Of a stretch of 64,000 bases of DNA, positions 44,943-53,980 are shown piece after piece (position 1 is the first letter of the stretch; every line of letters starts with the position of its first letter). A program made the translations under genes and the position numbers. Source of the DNA: Caloranaerobacter sp050286925 (lineage in GTDB: Bacteria > Bacillota > Clostridia > Tissierellales > Thermohalobacteraceae); contig NZ_JBFWFX010000007.1 of NCBI RefSeq assembly GCF_050286925.1, positions 62,001-126,000 on the forward strand. Reading direction: 5' to 3'. The notes under the pieces are model-generated. The model was not told the origin of the DNA and made no database searches. It worked only from the letters and a program-made list of their open reading frames with translations.

Positions 44943-45764
44943 ATGGGGAAAGAAATGGTTGTATATGTTTTATCAGACTCGATAGGTGAAACTGGTGAAC
45001 AAGTTGCTAGAGCAGCTATAAGTCAATTTAATTCAGGGAAATATAATATTAAAAGATTTCCATATATTACAGAAGAGGAGCAAATAATCGAAATTTTTGA
45101 TGAAGCTAAAGATAAAAATTGTATAATTATTTTTACAATAGTTATTGAAAAATTAAGGAATTTTATACTTGAAAATGCAAAAAAATATAATATACAAGCA
45201 ATTGATTTAATGACACCAGTAATAAATGCAGTTAAAAATGTTGTTGGACACGAGCCGAAAAGAGAACCAGGGCTTATTAGAAAACTGGACGAAAAGTATT
45301 TTAGAAAAGTAGAAGCTATTGAATTTGCAGTAAAATATGATGATGGAAAAGATACAAGAGGTATTAAGTTAGCAGATATTGTTCTTATAGGTATATCAAG
45401 AACTTCTAAAACTCCTCTTAGTATGTATTTAGCTCATAAGAATATAAAAGTAGCTAATATACCTTTAGTACCAGAAGTATCTCCACCAAAAGAATTATTC
45501 GAAATTGACCCTAAAAAAATAATAGGACTTACTGCAAATCCTATAAAATTAAATGAAATAAGAAAAGAAAGATTAAAGGCATTAGGTTTAAGTAATACTG
45601 CTAGTTATGCTAGTATGGATAGAATACTTAAAGAACTTGAATATTCAGAGAAGATAATGAAAAAATTAGGCTGTGTTGTAATCGATGTGTCAAACAAAGC
45701 TGTTGAAGAAAGTGCTAACATAATTATGGAGATTATTAAGGAAAACAACTTATTAAAAGTTTAA
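44943..45764 (+). CDS. Pyruvate phosphate dikinase regulatory protein
   Basis: A 273-residue bifunctional kinase/pyrophosphorylase that switches PPDK off and on. The P-loop-like GISRTSKTPLS is at about residues 150-160, and VPEVSPPKELF follows. The family is DUF299/PPSR. AAGGGGGTAG precedes the start. In many Clostridia ppdK, coding for its target, is next; here a terminator, a palindromic repeat and dgt follow instead. Confidence 0.93.
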   Translation: MGKEMVVYVLSDSIGETGEQVARAAISQFNSGKYNIKRFPYITEEEQIIEIFDEAKDKNCIIIFTIVIEKLRNFILENAKKYNIQAIDLMTPVINAVKNVVGHEPKREPGLIRKLDEKYFRKVEAIEFAVKYDDGKDTRGIKLADIVLIGISRTSKTPLSMYLAHKNIKVANIPLVPEVSPPKELFEIDPKKIIGLTANPIKLNEIRKERLKALGLSNTASYASMDRILKELEYSEKIMKKLGCVVIDVSNKAVEESANIIMEIIKENNLLKV

Positions 45765-45795
45765 AAAGAGTGCTATTTTTAAGCACTCTTTTTAT
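45763..45795 (+). terminator. Terminator after ppsR
   Basis: AAAAAGAGTGCT and AGCACTCTTTTT with a seven-base loop. Confidence 0.88.
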
Positions 45796-45865
45796 AATCT
45801 ATAGGAAATTATATTCCATATTAAATTGTGGATAATTTCAAATATAATTTCCGTTTATGGCTTTC

Positions 45866-45906
45866 AACAAAATCCACCTTGATTTATTCAAATCGAAGAT
45901 TTTGTT
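45866..45906 (+). repeat. 41-bp palindromic repeat, copy 3 of 3
   Basis: AACAAAATCCACCTTGATTT at the left and CGAAGATTTTGTT at the right. It resembles 17905-17949 and the reverse complement of 6920-6960. Confidence 0.7.
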
Positions 45907-46023
45907 CAAATAATTAAAAAGCTAGTTTTTAAAAAATAAATAGAAGGATTATACTTTTATATGTTGTATATATTAAATAATAGCTTTATAAATCTTTGGA
46001 AAAATAATAAAAGGTGATGCCTG

Positions 46024-47034
46024 ATGAATATAAGATTGAGAATAGAGGAGTTAGAAAGAAACATCCTATCTAAATATGCAGCTTTGAGTTCTGAAGCTAA
46101 AAGAAGATTTGAAGAAAAAAAGTGTAGTATTAGAACAGAGTTTCAGAGAGATAGAGATAGAATAGTTCATTCGAAAGCGTTTCGTAGACTTAAACATAAG
46201 ACTCAAGTTTTTATTGCACCAGAAGGAGATCATTATAGAACGAGGCTTACTCATACGTTGGAAGTAGCACAAATTTCAAGAACTTTGGCTAGGGCTTTAA
46301 GATTAAATGAGGATTTAGCAGAGGCTATTGCTTTAGGGCATGATTTAGGGCATACACCTTTTGGGCATAAGGGAGAACAGGTTTTAAATGAAATTTTTTC
46401 AAAAGGATTTAGGCACAATGAACAAAGTTTGAAGGTAGTTGACTATTTAGAGTTTCATAATGGGAAGCCAGGTTTAAATTTAACACATGAAGTAAGAGAT
46501 GGAATTTTAAATCATACGGGCGACAAAGATCCTGTTACATTAGAAGGGAAAATAGTAAAAATAGCTGATAGAATAGCTTATATAAATCATGATATTGACG
46601 ATTCATTAAGAGCTAAAATAATATCTGAAAAGGACTTACCGAAAGACTGTATAGAAGTGTTAGGTTTTACACATGGAGAAAGAATAAATACAATGATTGT
46701 GGATATCATAAAAAATAGTTATGAAAAAAACGATATAAAAATGAGTGAGGAAATTAGTTACTATACCAATAAACTTAGAGATTTTATGTTTCAAAATGTT
46801 TATTTGAATAAAAAAGCAAAATCAGAAGAAGATAAAGCGAAATTCATAATAGAACAGCTTTATGAATATTATAATAAAAATTTCGAAAAAATACCTGTTG
46901 AACATAGAAAACATTATGAAACTATTCAGAGAACTAAAGAAGAAATAGTATGTGATTATATTGCTGGGATGACTGACAGATATGCAATTAGAGTTTTTAA
47001 AGATATTTTTGTTCCTCGTCCATGGCAAAAATAA
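46024..47034 (+). CDS. dgt: Deoxyguanosinetriphosphate triphosphohydrolase-like protein
   Basis: A 336-residue HD-domain dNTP triphosphohydrolase. The metal-binding set is visible in RTRLTHTLEVAQI and ALGHDLGHTPFGHKGE. The C-terminus PWQK is typical. dgt-dnaG-rpoD order is a Clostridia feature. The ribosome site AAAGGTGATG is good. Confidence 0.93.
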   Translation: MNIRLRIEELERNILSKYAALSSEAKRRFEEKKCSIRTEFQRDRDRIVHSKAFRRLKHKTQVFIAPEGDHYRTRLTHTLEVAQISRTLARALRLNEDLAEAIALGHDLGHTPFGHKGEQVLNEIFSKGFRHNEQSLKVVDYLEFHNGKPGLNLTHEVRDGILNHTGDKDPVTLEGKIVKIADRIAYINHDIDDSLRAKIISEKDLPKDCIEVLGFTHGERINTMIVDIIKNSYEKNDIKMSEEISYYTNKLRDFMFQNVYLNKKAKSEEDKAKFIIEQLYEYYNKNFEKIPVEHRKHYETIQRTKEEIVCDYIAGMTDRYAIRVFKDIFVPRPWQK

Positions 47035-47152
47035 TATAGTATAAAATGAAAAAAATTAAATAAAAATCAAATTAATCCATAAAATACTAAACAAAAATTT
47101 ATAAAATTTTTTTTTAATAAGAAGGAATATATCGATATATGTCGAATAATTT

Positions 47153-47215
47153 AAACCTGCCATAAAAAATGTTTATGTTTTTCTAATATATTTCCATTTT
47201 AAGCAGGGTTTTTTG
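47153..47215 (+). terminator. Possible terminator after dgt
   Basis: AAACCTGC pairs with GCAGGGTT over a long loop that holds its own hairpin (CATAAA/TTTATG); a T-run follows. Confidence 0.4.
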
Positions 47216-47273
47216 TTTGAAGGGAAGGAAAAAAGTCTATTTTTGACGAATAGTATTTAAAAAGGTGATATTT

Positions 47274-49106
47274 ATGTCAAACCCATTAAATGAAGATTTA
47301 ATCCAGGAAATAAGAGAAAAAAATGAAATAGTAGGAGTTATTTCACAATACATTAGTTTAAAAAGAACTGGTGCTAATTACAAAGCACTATGTCCTTTTC
47401 ATAATGAGAAAACTCCTTCTTTTGTCGTATCACCTTCAAAGCAGATTTTTCATTGCTTTGGGTGCGGAGTAGGTGGCGATGTAATCACTTTTATAATGAA
47501 ATATGAAAACCTAGACTTTAAAGAAGCCATCAAGCTATTAGCTGATAGAGCAGGTATCGAAATTGATGAAAGTAATATGAAAAAGAATGTTGAACTGGAA
47601 AGAAGAAAAAATAGACTTTATCAAATAAATCGAGAAGCAGCTAGATATTTTTACTATAATTTAAAGAAAAGTAGCAGGGGTTATAATTATTTTAGAAAAA
47701 GAGGTGTTTCAGATAATACTATAAAAGTTTTTGGCCTTGGATATGCTAATTCAGCATGGGATGATTTACTAAAATACCTAGTATCAAAGGGTTACAATGA
47801 AGAAGAATTACTAGAAGCAGGTTTAATTATTGAGAGGCAAAGCAAAAATGGTTTTTATGATAGATTTAGAGATAGAGTTATGTTTCCTATAGTAAACACA
47901 AGAGGTAAAGTTATAGGTTTTGGAGGTAGAGTATTAGACAATTCTGTACCTAAGTATTTGAATTCTCCAGATACTCTTGTGTTTTCTAAAGGTAACAACT
48001 TATTTGGTTTAAATTTGATATATAAAAACTCAAAAATAGATAAAATTTTATTAGTTGAAGGTTATATGGATGTTATTTCTTTATATAATAAAGGTATTGT
48101 CTATAGTGTAGCTTCTCTTGGTACAGCTTTTACAGAAAATCAATGTAGAATGCTAAAGAGATGGAACGATAGTATTTATATTTGTTATGATTCAGATGAT
48201 GCAGGATTAAAAGCATCTAATAAAGCACTAGATTTGCTTAAGAAAATGGGGTTTAAACCTAGAGTTATAGTTTTACCTGATGGATTAGATCCAGATGAAT
48301 ATATTAATAGATTTGGAAAGGAGTCATTTGAAAAATTATTTGATACTGCATTAGATTATATTGATTTTAAAATATTATATTATAGAAAGAAGTTTGATAT
48401 AAATACTGTTCAAGGTAAAGTAGATTTTATAAAAAATATATCGCAGAGCATAAAAAATATATCAAGTCCTGTCGAAAGAGATGTATATATTAATAGAGTT
48501 TCTGATGAAACTAATATTTCTGTTGATGCTATAAAAAAAGAAATTTTTGGAATAAAAGACATTAAAACCAGATTAGAGGACAAGTATATAAATGCGAATT
48601 ATAGAGATAATAATAAAAGTAAGATTGTTCCAGTAGAGAATGTTTTGGAACCTGGTCATTTAACTGCAGAAAAAAGCCTTTTAAATTTATTAATTAATGA
48701 CGAATATATATACGAAAAAATTAAAGAAATTTTTTCGCCAGAAGATTTTCTTGACCCAATAAATAGAAGAATTGCAGAAATAGTTTATGATAACTATAAA
48801 GAAGGTAGGAAGATTACAAAGCAAGAGCTTATTGATAACTTTTCAAATTCCGAATCAGATAAAGTAAATGAAGTTCTGGCGATTGAAATAAATTTTGATG
48901 ATAGTGAAAGAGATAAAGCTGTAGATGATTATTTAAAAAAAATAAATTATTACAAGTTGAAGATAAAAAGAAAGCAGATAAAAGAAAAGATAAAACTTAT
49001 AGAGTCTAAGAAAGTTATAAGTGAAGGAGAGGAAGAAAAATTAAAAATGTTATGTTTAGAGCTAATGGAATTAGACAAAGCTTTAAAACTACACTGTTTG
49101 TTTTAG
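47274..49106 (+). CDS. dnaG: DNA primase
   Basis: A 610-residue replicative primase. The zinc domain has CPFHNEKTPSF and CFGCGVGGD (CHC2 type), the TOPRIM core has LLVEGYMDVISLY, YDSDDAG, and the C-terminal helicase-binding domain follows. ATG 47274 after AAAGGTGA is preferred over GTG 47265, which lies in that ribosome site. It precedes rpoD as in the classic macromolecular synthesis operon. Confidence 0.97.
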   Translation: MSNPLNEDLIQEIREKNEIVGVISQYISLKRTGANYKALCPFHNEKTPSFVVSPSKQIFHCFGCGVGGDVITFIMKYENLDFKEAIKLLADRAGIEIDESNMKKNVELERRKNRLYQINREAARYFYYNLKKSSRGYNYFRKRGVSDNTIKVFGLGYANSAWDDLLKYLVSKGYNEEELLEAGLIIERQSKNGFYDRFRDRVMFPIVNTRGKVIGFGGRVLDNSVPKYLNSPDTLVFSKGNNLFGLNLIYKNSKIDKILLVEGYMDVISLYNKGIVYSVASLGTAFTENQCRMLKRWNDSIYICYDSDDAGLKASNKALDLLKKMGFKPRVIVLPDGLDPDEYINRFGKESFEKLFDTALDYIDFKILYYRKKFDINTVQGKVDFIKNISQSIKNISSPVERDVYINRVSDETNISVDAIKKEIFGIKDIKTRLEDKYINANYRDNNKSKIVPVENVLEPGHLTAEKSLLNLLINDEYIYEKIKEIFSPEDFLDPINRRIAEIVYDNYKEGRKITKQELIDNFSNSESDKVNEVLAIEINFDDSERDKAVDDYLKKINYYKLKIKRKQIKEKIKLIESKKVISEGEEEKLKMLCLELMELDKALKLHCLF

Positions 49107-49124
49107 CTGAAGGGAGGGAACTAA

Positions 49125-50219
49125 ATGAGTAAAGATAAAGAAAAAGATATGAAAATAAATACTATGAAGAAGCTGATTGAAAAAGGTAAAAAGCAAGGTA
49201 TGTTAACATATAAAGAGATTATGGATACATTAGAGGAGATAGATATTGATTCAGATCAAATAGATGAGATATATCAAGGTTTAGAGGAAATGGGAATAGA
49301 TATAGTTGGAGATAAAGAAGACGAAATATTACTAGAAAAAGAAGAAATACAAGAAATTACAGAAGATGATTTATCTTTGCCTAAAGGGATTAGTGTAGAT
49401 GATCCTGTTAGAATGTATTTAAAAGAGATAGGAAAAGTACCACTACTTACAGCAGAAGAGGAAATTGAATTGGCAAAAAGAATGGAACAAGGTGATGAAT
49501 CGGCAAAGAAGAGATTAATTGAGGCAAATTTAAGATTAGTGGTAAGCATAGCAAAAAGGTATGTTGGTAGAGGAATGCTCTTTTTAGATTTAATACAAGA
49601 AGGCAACTTGGGACTTATAAAAGCTGTTGAAAAGTTTGATTATAGAAAAGGTTATAAGTTTAGTACTTATGCTACATGGTGGATAAGACAGGCAATTACT
49701 AGAGCTATAGCAGATCAGGCTAGAACTATTAGGATACCTGTTCATATGGTTGAAACAATAAATAAATTAATTAGAGTTTCTAGACAATTACTACAAACTC
49801 TAGGAAGAGAACCTACTCCTGAAGAGATTGCAAAAGAGATGAATCTAGAAGAAGAAAAAGTTAGAGAAATATTGAAAATAGCTCAAGAACCTGTTTCATT
49901 AGAAACACCAATTGGGGAAGAAGAAGACAGTCATCTTGGCGATTTTATTCCTGATGATGACGCACAAGCACCTTCTGAAGCAGCTACATTTACTTTACTC
50001 AAAGAGCAGTTGGTAGAAGTATTAGATACATTAACGCCTAGAGAACAGAAGGTTTTAATTCTTAGGTTTGGGCTTGAAGATGGTAGAGCACGTACATTAG
50101 AAGAAGTTGGTAAAGAGTTTGATGTAACTAGAGAAAGAATTAGACAAATTGAAGCGAAAGCTTTAAGAAAGTTAAGACACCCAAGCAGAAGTAAAAAGTT
50201 AAAAGACTTTTTAGAGTAA
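49125..50219 (+). CDS. rpoD: RNA polymerase primary sigma factor SigA
   Basis: A 364-residue housekeeping sigma factor. A short region 1.1 (residues 5-60) is followed by region 1.2, region 2 with GNLGLIKAVEKFDYRKGYKFSTYATWWIRQ in order, region 3, and region 4 with TRERIRQIEAKALRKLRHP. GAAGGGAGGG precedes the ATG. A strong terminator follows. Confidence 0.98.
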   Translation: MSKDKEKDMKINTMKKLIEKGKKQGMLTYKEIMDTLEEIDIDSDQIDEIYQGLEEMGIDIVGDKEDEILLEKEEIQEITEDDLSLPKGISVDDPVRMYLKEIGKVPLLTAEEEIELAKRMEQGDESAKKRLIEANLRLVVSIAKRYVGRGMLFLDLIQEGNLGLIKAVEKFDYRKGYKFSTYATWWIRQAITRAIADQARTIRIPVHMVETINKLIRVSRQLLQTLGREPTPEEIAKEMNLEEEKVREILKIAQEPVSLETPIGEEEDSHLGDFIPDDDAQAPSEAATFTLLKEQLVEVLDTLTPREQKVLILRFGLEDGRARTLEEVGKEFDVTRERIRQIEAKALRKLRHPSRSKKLKDFLE

Positions 50220-50220
50220 A

Positions 50221-50255
50221 ATTAAAGATTCGCCTTTGGCGAATCTTTAATTTTG
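50221..50255. terminator. Bidirectional terminator between rpoD and the convergent gene
   Basis: ATTAAAGATTCGCC and its complement around TTT; T-rich in both directions. It serves rpoD and the reverse-strand gene at 50247-50426. Confidence 0.9.
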
Positions 50256-50426
50256 GTCTCTTAGATAATAGTGTTTTTTAGAATTATTGGTTTCAATATC
50301 ATCGTTTTTTTCATTAATATAGTCTTTTAGTTCTTCAGCTTCTTTTTGCCAATTAAGTGTTGTACCACCCCAAGTAAAAGTTGGAATGTCATAAAAATTT
50401 TTAATTTTATTTGGTTTACGATTCAT
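50247..50426 (-). CDS. Small unknown protein
   Basis: A 59-residue protein, the only reverse-strand chromosomal gene between 1 and 53.9 kb. It begins MNRKPNKIKNFYDIPTFTWGG, with an aromatic Pro/Trp motif, then an amphipathic acidic helix (WQKEAEELKDYINEKNDD). GAGGTG lies seven bases before the ATG; an in-frame start nine bases earlier was not chosen because it would overlap that site. No family is recognised. Confidence 0.65.
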   Translation of the reverse strand: MNRKPNKIKNFYDIPTFTWGGTTLNWQKEAEELKDYINEKNDDIETNNSKKHYYLRDQN

Positions 50427-50500
50427 AGCAAACACCTCAACAATAGTTTTCCCAATAGTAACAGTTTTTAATATATTTTTTTAGTAAATTTAAATAGTAA

Positions 50501-50509
50501 TGGTATAAT
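50501..50509 (+). promoter_or_regulatory. Extended -10 promoter of trmK
   Basis: TGGTATAAT, 52 bases before the trmK start. Confidence 0.5.
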
Positions 50510-50560
50510 ATAATTAAGAACTATTATATAAAATTAAATATAGATAAAAGGAGAAGAGCT

Positions 50561-51256
50561 ATGAGGTTATCACCAAGGCTTAAAGTAATAGCTGATTATG
50601 TTAAAAATAATTCTTCTGTTGCAGATATCGGTACAGATCATGGTTATATACCTGTATATCTTATTGAAAACAATATTTCTAAAAAAGTTATTGCTTCAGA
50701 TGTTAATAAGGGACCACTTGAAAGTGCTAGAAAATATATAGGTTTGAAAAAATTGAACCATAAGATAGATTTAAGACTAGGTGATGGATTAAGAACATTA
50801 AGACCAAATGAAGTAGATACCGTTATTATAGCTGGTATGGGTGGTTTATTAATTAAAAAGATACTTGAAGATGGAAGTAAGATTGCTGAAACAATAGATA
50901 ATTTTATTCTACAACCTATGATTGCATCTGATGAACTGAGAAAGTATTTAGTTAAACATAATTATAAAATTATTGATGAAAAGTTAGCTAAAGAGGGAGA
51001 TAAAATATATGAAGTTATGTTAGTAGGACATGGCAAGGATAGTATTGAAGATGAGATATACTTTGAGATAGGCAAAAAATTGATAGAGAATAAAGATCCG
51101 TTATTAAAAGAATTTATTCAGAAAAAATTAAAAGAGACTGAAGATATACTGAAAAAGATTAAAATAAATGAATCAATAAAAGCACGAGAAAAATTAAATA
51201 TCATAAAGAGAAAATATGAGAAATTGAAGGAGGTATTAAAATCCATTGATTGTTAA
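50561..51256 (+). CDS. trmK: tRNA (adenine22-N1)-methyltransferase
   Basis: A 231-residue TrmK family enzyme. SAM-binding features are SVADIGTDHGYIPVYLIE and VIIAGMGGLLIKKIL, with a coiled-coil-like C-terminal part. It methylates A22 of tRNA in Gram-positives. It overlaps the Nif3-like gene by 11 bases; sigA-trmK-nif3 order is conserved. Confidence 0.94.
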   Translation: MRLSPRLKVIADYVKNNSSVADIGTDHGYIPVYLIENNISKKVIASDVNKGPLESARKYIGLKKLNHKIDLRLGDGLRTLRPNEVDTVIIAGMGGLLIKKILEDGSKIAETIDNFILQPMIASDELRKYLVKHNYKIIDEKLAKEGDKIYEVMLVGHGKDSIEDEIYFEIGKKLIENKDPLLKEFIQKKLKETEDILKKIKINESIKAREKLNIIKRKYEKLKEVLKSIDC

Positions 51257-52349
51257 AGAAATATTAGACATAATGGAGAAAATAGCTCCTAATAAACTAA
51301 TCGATAAGTGGGATAACTGCGGGTTTCAAATTGGTGATATTAATAAGAATGTAAAGACCATTATGCTAACATTAGATGTTACAGAAGAAGTAGTTCAAGA
51401 AGCTATAAATAAAAATGTTGATTTGATAATATCTCATCATCCAATTTTATTTAATCCTATATCTAAAATTACTTTGAATGACACTAAAGGGAAAATGCTT
51501 TATGATATTATTAAACATGATATATCTGTGTATAGTGCTCACACAAATTTAGATGTATGTAAAGGTGGCGTAAATGATATTTTAGCTGACATACTGCAGT
51601 TAAGAAATACAAATATACTAAGCAAATTATATGAAGAAAAGTTGTACAAGTTAGTCGTATTTGTTCCTAAAACACATGTAGAAAAGGTTAGGGATGCAAT
51701 AACTGAAAGTGGAGGTGGATGGATAGGAAATTATAGTCATTGTACATTTAATATTAATGGGTTTGGAACTTTTATGCCTAGAGAGGGGACAAATCCTTTT
51801 ATAGGGACTGAAGGGAAAGTAGAAGTAGTAGAAGAAATAAGAATTGAAACCATAGTACCAGAAAGTATTTTAGATACAGTTGTAGAAAATATGATAAAAG
51901 CACATCCTTATGAAGAGGTAGCTTATGATATATACCTTTTAAATAATAAAGGTTTTGAGTATGGATATGGTAGAATTGGTGATTTACAAGATGTTACTAC
52001 TCTAGGTAGTTTTGCAAAATATGTTAAAGAAAAGCTTAATTGCAAGTTTATCAAAGTAATAGGTGATGTAAATAAGGAGGTAAGAAAAGTAGCTGTCTGT
52101 GGGGGGAGTGGTGCTGAGTTTATTAAAATAGCTTCAAAAAAAGGAGCAGATGTATTGGTAACAGGAGATATAAAATATCATGAAGCACAATTAGCTATAA
52201 GTTTAGGCTTGGCTTTAATAGATGCGAATCATTATGATACTGAAAAAGTAATATTACCATACTTGAAAGAATATATACAAAATGAGGTTGGTAACAGTAT
52301 AGATATATATATAAGTAATTTTAATAGTGTCCCCTATGAAATTTTTTGA
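51246..52349 (+). CDS. Nif3-like dinuclear metal center protein
   Basis: A 367-residue NIF3/YqfO protein. Metal-binding features are DKWDNCGFQIGD, ISHHPILF, SAHTNLDV and the late ADVLVTGDIKYHEAQ. The middle holds the PII-like insert typical of Gram-positive YqfO. The start is TTG 51246, 12 bases after AAGGAGG (long spacing). It is also placed with GTP cyclohydrolase-type names, but activity is unproven. Confidence 0.9.
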   Translation: MIVKEILDIMEKIAPNKLIDKWDNCGFQIGDINKNVKTIMLTLDVTEEVVQEAINKNVDLIISHHPILFNPISKITLNDTKGKMLYDIIKHDISVYSAHTNLDVCKGGVNDILADILQLRNTNILSKLYEEKLYKLVVFVPKTHVEKVRDAITESGGGWIGNYSHCTFNINGFGTFMPREGTNPFIGTEGKVEVVEEIRIETIVPESILDTVVENMIKAHPYEEVAYDIYLLNNKGFEYGYGRIGDLQDVTTLGSFAKYVKEKLNCKFIKVIGDVNKEVRKVAVCGGSGAEFIKIASKKGADVLVTGDIKYHEAQLAISLGLALIDANHYDTEKVILPYLKEYIQNEVGNSIDIYISNFNSVPYEIF

Positions 52350-52374
52350 TAAATGGGGGTAAGGAGGGGATTTA

Positions 52375-53094
52375 ATGATTCAATTAGAACTTTTGTGGCA
52401 GTTACAAAAACATTATTTAGAGCTTAATAAATTAGAAAAAAAGTTAAAGGATTTAAACAAGAGAGATGAAATAGAAGAGTTTAAGGTAAAAATACATCAA
52501 TATGAATATGATTTGGAGAATAAAAAGACAAGACTAGAAGTAAACAATATGAAGATTAATAGGTATAATAGTAAAGTTAATCAATTGAAATATGAAGTTA
52601 AAGAAATTGAAGATAAATTATATAGTGGTAAGATAAATGATATAAAACAACTTACTTATATGGAAAATGAAAGTAAGAAAATTAAAGAAGAGATAGAAAA
52701 ATTGGAAACTGAAATAATATTATTAATGGATGAAGTCGATAATCTTAAATGTGAAATTGTTGAAATTGAAAAGACTTATGATGAATTAAAGAAAAACTTA
52801 GAACAAATAATTATTGAAAATGATAACTTAATACAAAAGGTAGAAGCGGATATAAAAAAGGAAAAAGAGATAATCGAAAAAATATCAGCAGATATAGATG
52901 AAATCAGTTTGAGAAAATTCAATACATTATTAAAAAATAAAGGGAAGGCAGTAGTTGAGGTAGAAGGAGATAAGTGTACGGGTTGTTACATGGTTGTTCC
53001 TCTGTCAATATTATCAAGCTTAAAACATAGTAATAGTATCACTTATTGTGATAATTGCGGTAGGATTCTATATTATAAAAAGCAGGAGGAATAA
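52375..53094 (+). CDS. Zinc-ribbon coiled-coil protein (C4-type)
   Basis: A 239-residue protein. Residues 10-180 are a long Lys/Glu coiled coil, and the C-terminal zinc ribbon is CTGCYMVVP with CDNCGRIL (C4). Family DUF164; possible role in RNA or DNA metabolism, unproven. It lies between nif3 and rnhA, as in other Clostridia. Confidence 0.85.
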   Translation: MIQLELLWQLQKHYLELNKLEKKLKDLNKRDEIEEFKVKIHQYEYDLENKKTRLEVNNMKINRYNSKVNQLKYEVKEIEDKLYSGKINDIKQLTYMENESKKIKEEIEKLETEIILLMDEVDNLKCEIVEIEKTYDELKKNLEQIIIENDNLIQKVEADIKKEKEIIEKISADIDEISLRKFNTLLKNKGKAVVEVEGDKCTGCYMVVPLSILSSLKHSNSITYCDNCGRILYYKKQEE

Positions 53095-53095
53095 A

Positions 53096-53524
53096 ATGAA
53101 GAAGGCAGTAATACATACAGATGGTGGTTCAAGAGGTAATCCCGGTTTAGCTGGTATTGGAGTCGTTATATATGACGAATCGAACAATGTAGTGCTTGAG
53201 CTAAGCCAATATGTTGGGGTTCAGACTAATAATGTTGCTGAATATAAAGCTCTGGTTAGAGCTTTGGAGCTATCTTATGAGATGGGTATAAAAGACATTG
53301 AACTTTATATGGATAGTGAATTAGTAGTTAAACAAATAAAAGGTGAATATAAAGTTAAAAATGAAAGAATGAAACCATTCTATGAAATGGCAAACTCTTT
53401 GATTAGCCAGTTTGATAGTTTTAGTATATATCATGTTAGAAGAGAAAAAAATAAAAGAGCTGATGAGTTAGCAAATTTAGCAATGGATACGAAAAGTATT
53501 AGTATTAAAAGAAGTAGTCTATAA
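53096..53524 (+). CDS. Ribonuclease HI family protein
   Basis: A 142-residue RNase H type 1. The catalytic Asp9 is in HTDGGSRGNPG, the Glu is in NVAEYKALVRAL, and further acids are in YMDSELVVKQI and RADELANLA. It degrades RNA in RNA-DNA hybrids. It starts one base after the stop of the zinc-ribbon gene, with AGGAGG before ATG 53096. It is just upstream of rnpB. Confidence 0.93.
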   Translation: MKKAVIHTDGGSRGNPGLAGIGVVIYDESNNVVLELSQYVGVQTNNVAEYKALVRALELSYEMGIKDIELYMDSELVVKQIKGEYKVKNERMKPFYEMANSLISQFDSFSIYHVRREKNKRADELANLAMDTKSISIKRSSL

Positions 53525-53545
53525 AAGGTTAACTATAATTACCAT

Positions 53546-53574
53546 TTGACTAAAAGCATTTATTGTGTTATAGT
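53546..53574 (+). promoter_or_regulatory. Promoter of rnpB
   Basis: TTGACT, a 17-base spacer, TATAGT, 27 bases before the mature 5' end. Confidence 0.8.
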
Positions 53575-53600
53575 ATTCTTTGTCGATGAAAAAAAGAATA

Positions 53601-53940
53601 ACGAGTAAGTCAGACAGTCGCATGCGTTTAGCATGAGGAAAGTCCGAGCTCCACAGGGCAGGATGCTGGGTAATACCCAGTGGGGGCGACCCTAAGGATA
53701 GTGCAACAGAAATATACCGCCTGCTTTTGCAGGTAAGGGTGGAAAGGTGAGGTAAGAGCTCACCAGCAGCTAGGCGACTAGCTGGCTCTGTAAACCCCAT
53801 CTGGAGCAAGACCAAGCTAGGGACATAAAAAGGTGGTGGCCCGTCACCGTCCCGATTGGTAGGTCGCTAGAGCCTATTGGCAACAATAGGCGTAGATAGA
53901 TGACTGTCTAATACAGAACTCGGCTTATAGACTTACTCGT
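53601..53940 (+). ncRNA. rnpB: RNase P RNA (catalytic subunit)
   Basis: The P1 helix is formed by ACGAGTAAGTC (53601-53611) and GACTTACTCGT (53930-53940). Conserved RNase P blocks follow: GAGGAAAGTCCGAGCTCCAC, GGGGCGACCC, ACAGAAATATACCGCC and the AACTCGGCTTATAGAC end. It cleaves the 5' leader of tRNA precursors. The length (about 340 nt) and pieces fit the A-type class. The last 31 bases are also the left att site of the integrated element. Confidence 0.97.
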
Positions 53941-53943
53941 TTA
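53910..53943 (+). repeat. Left att site (rnpB 3' end)
   Basis: A 34-base sequence repeated exactly at 61971-62004. It includes the 3' strand of RNase P helix P1, so integration leaves rnpB whole. Confidence 0.92.
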
Positions 53944-53945
53944 TT

Positions 53946-53980
53946 GATAACATCTGCTTTAAAGCAGATGTTATTTTAAT
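53946..53980 (+). terminator. Element-derived terminator behind rnpB
   Basis: A perfect palindrome from ATAACATCTGCTTT and its complement, followed by TTTAATTTT. It lies inside the element, so it replaces the original rnpB terminator now at 62013-62044. Confidence 0.75.

Noticed and set aside
49274..49606. Reverse 110-residue frame in rpoD
   Set aside because: Antisense to conserved sigma factor regions.
53519..53815. 98-residue reverse frame across the rnpB region
   Set aside because: It is antisense to the RNase P RNA, has no ribosome site and covers structured RNA sequence.
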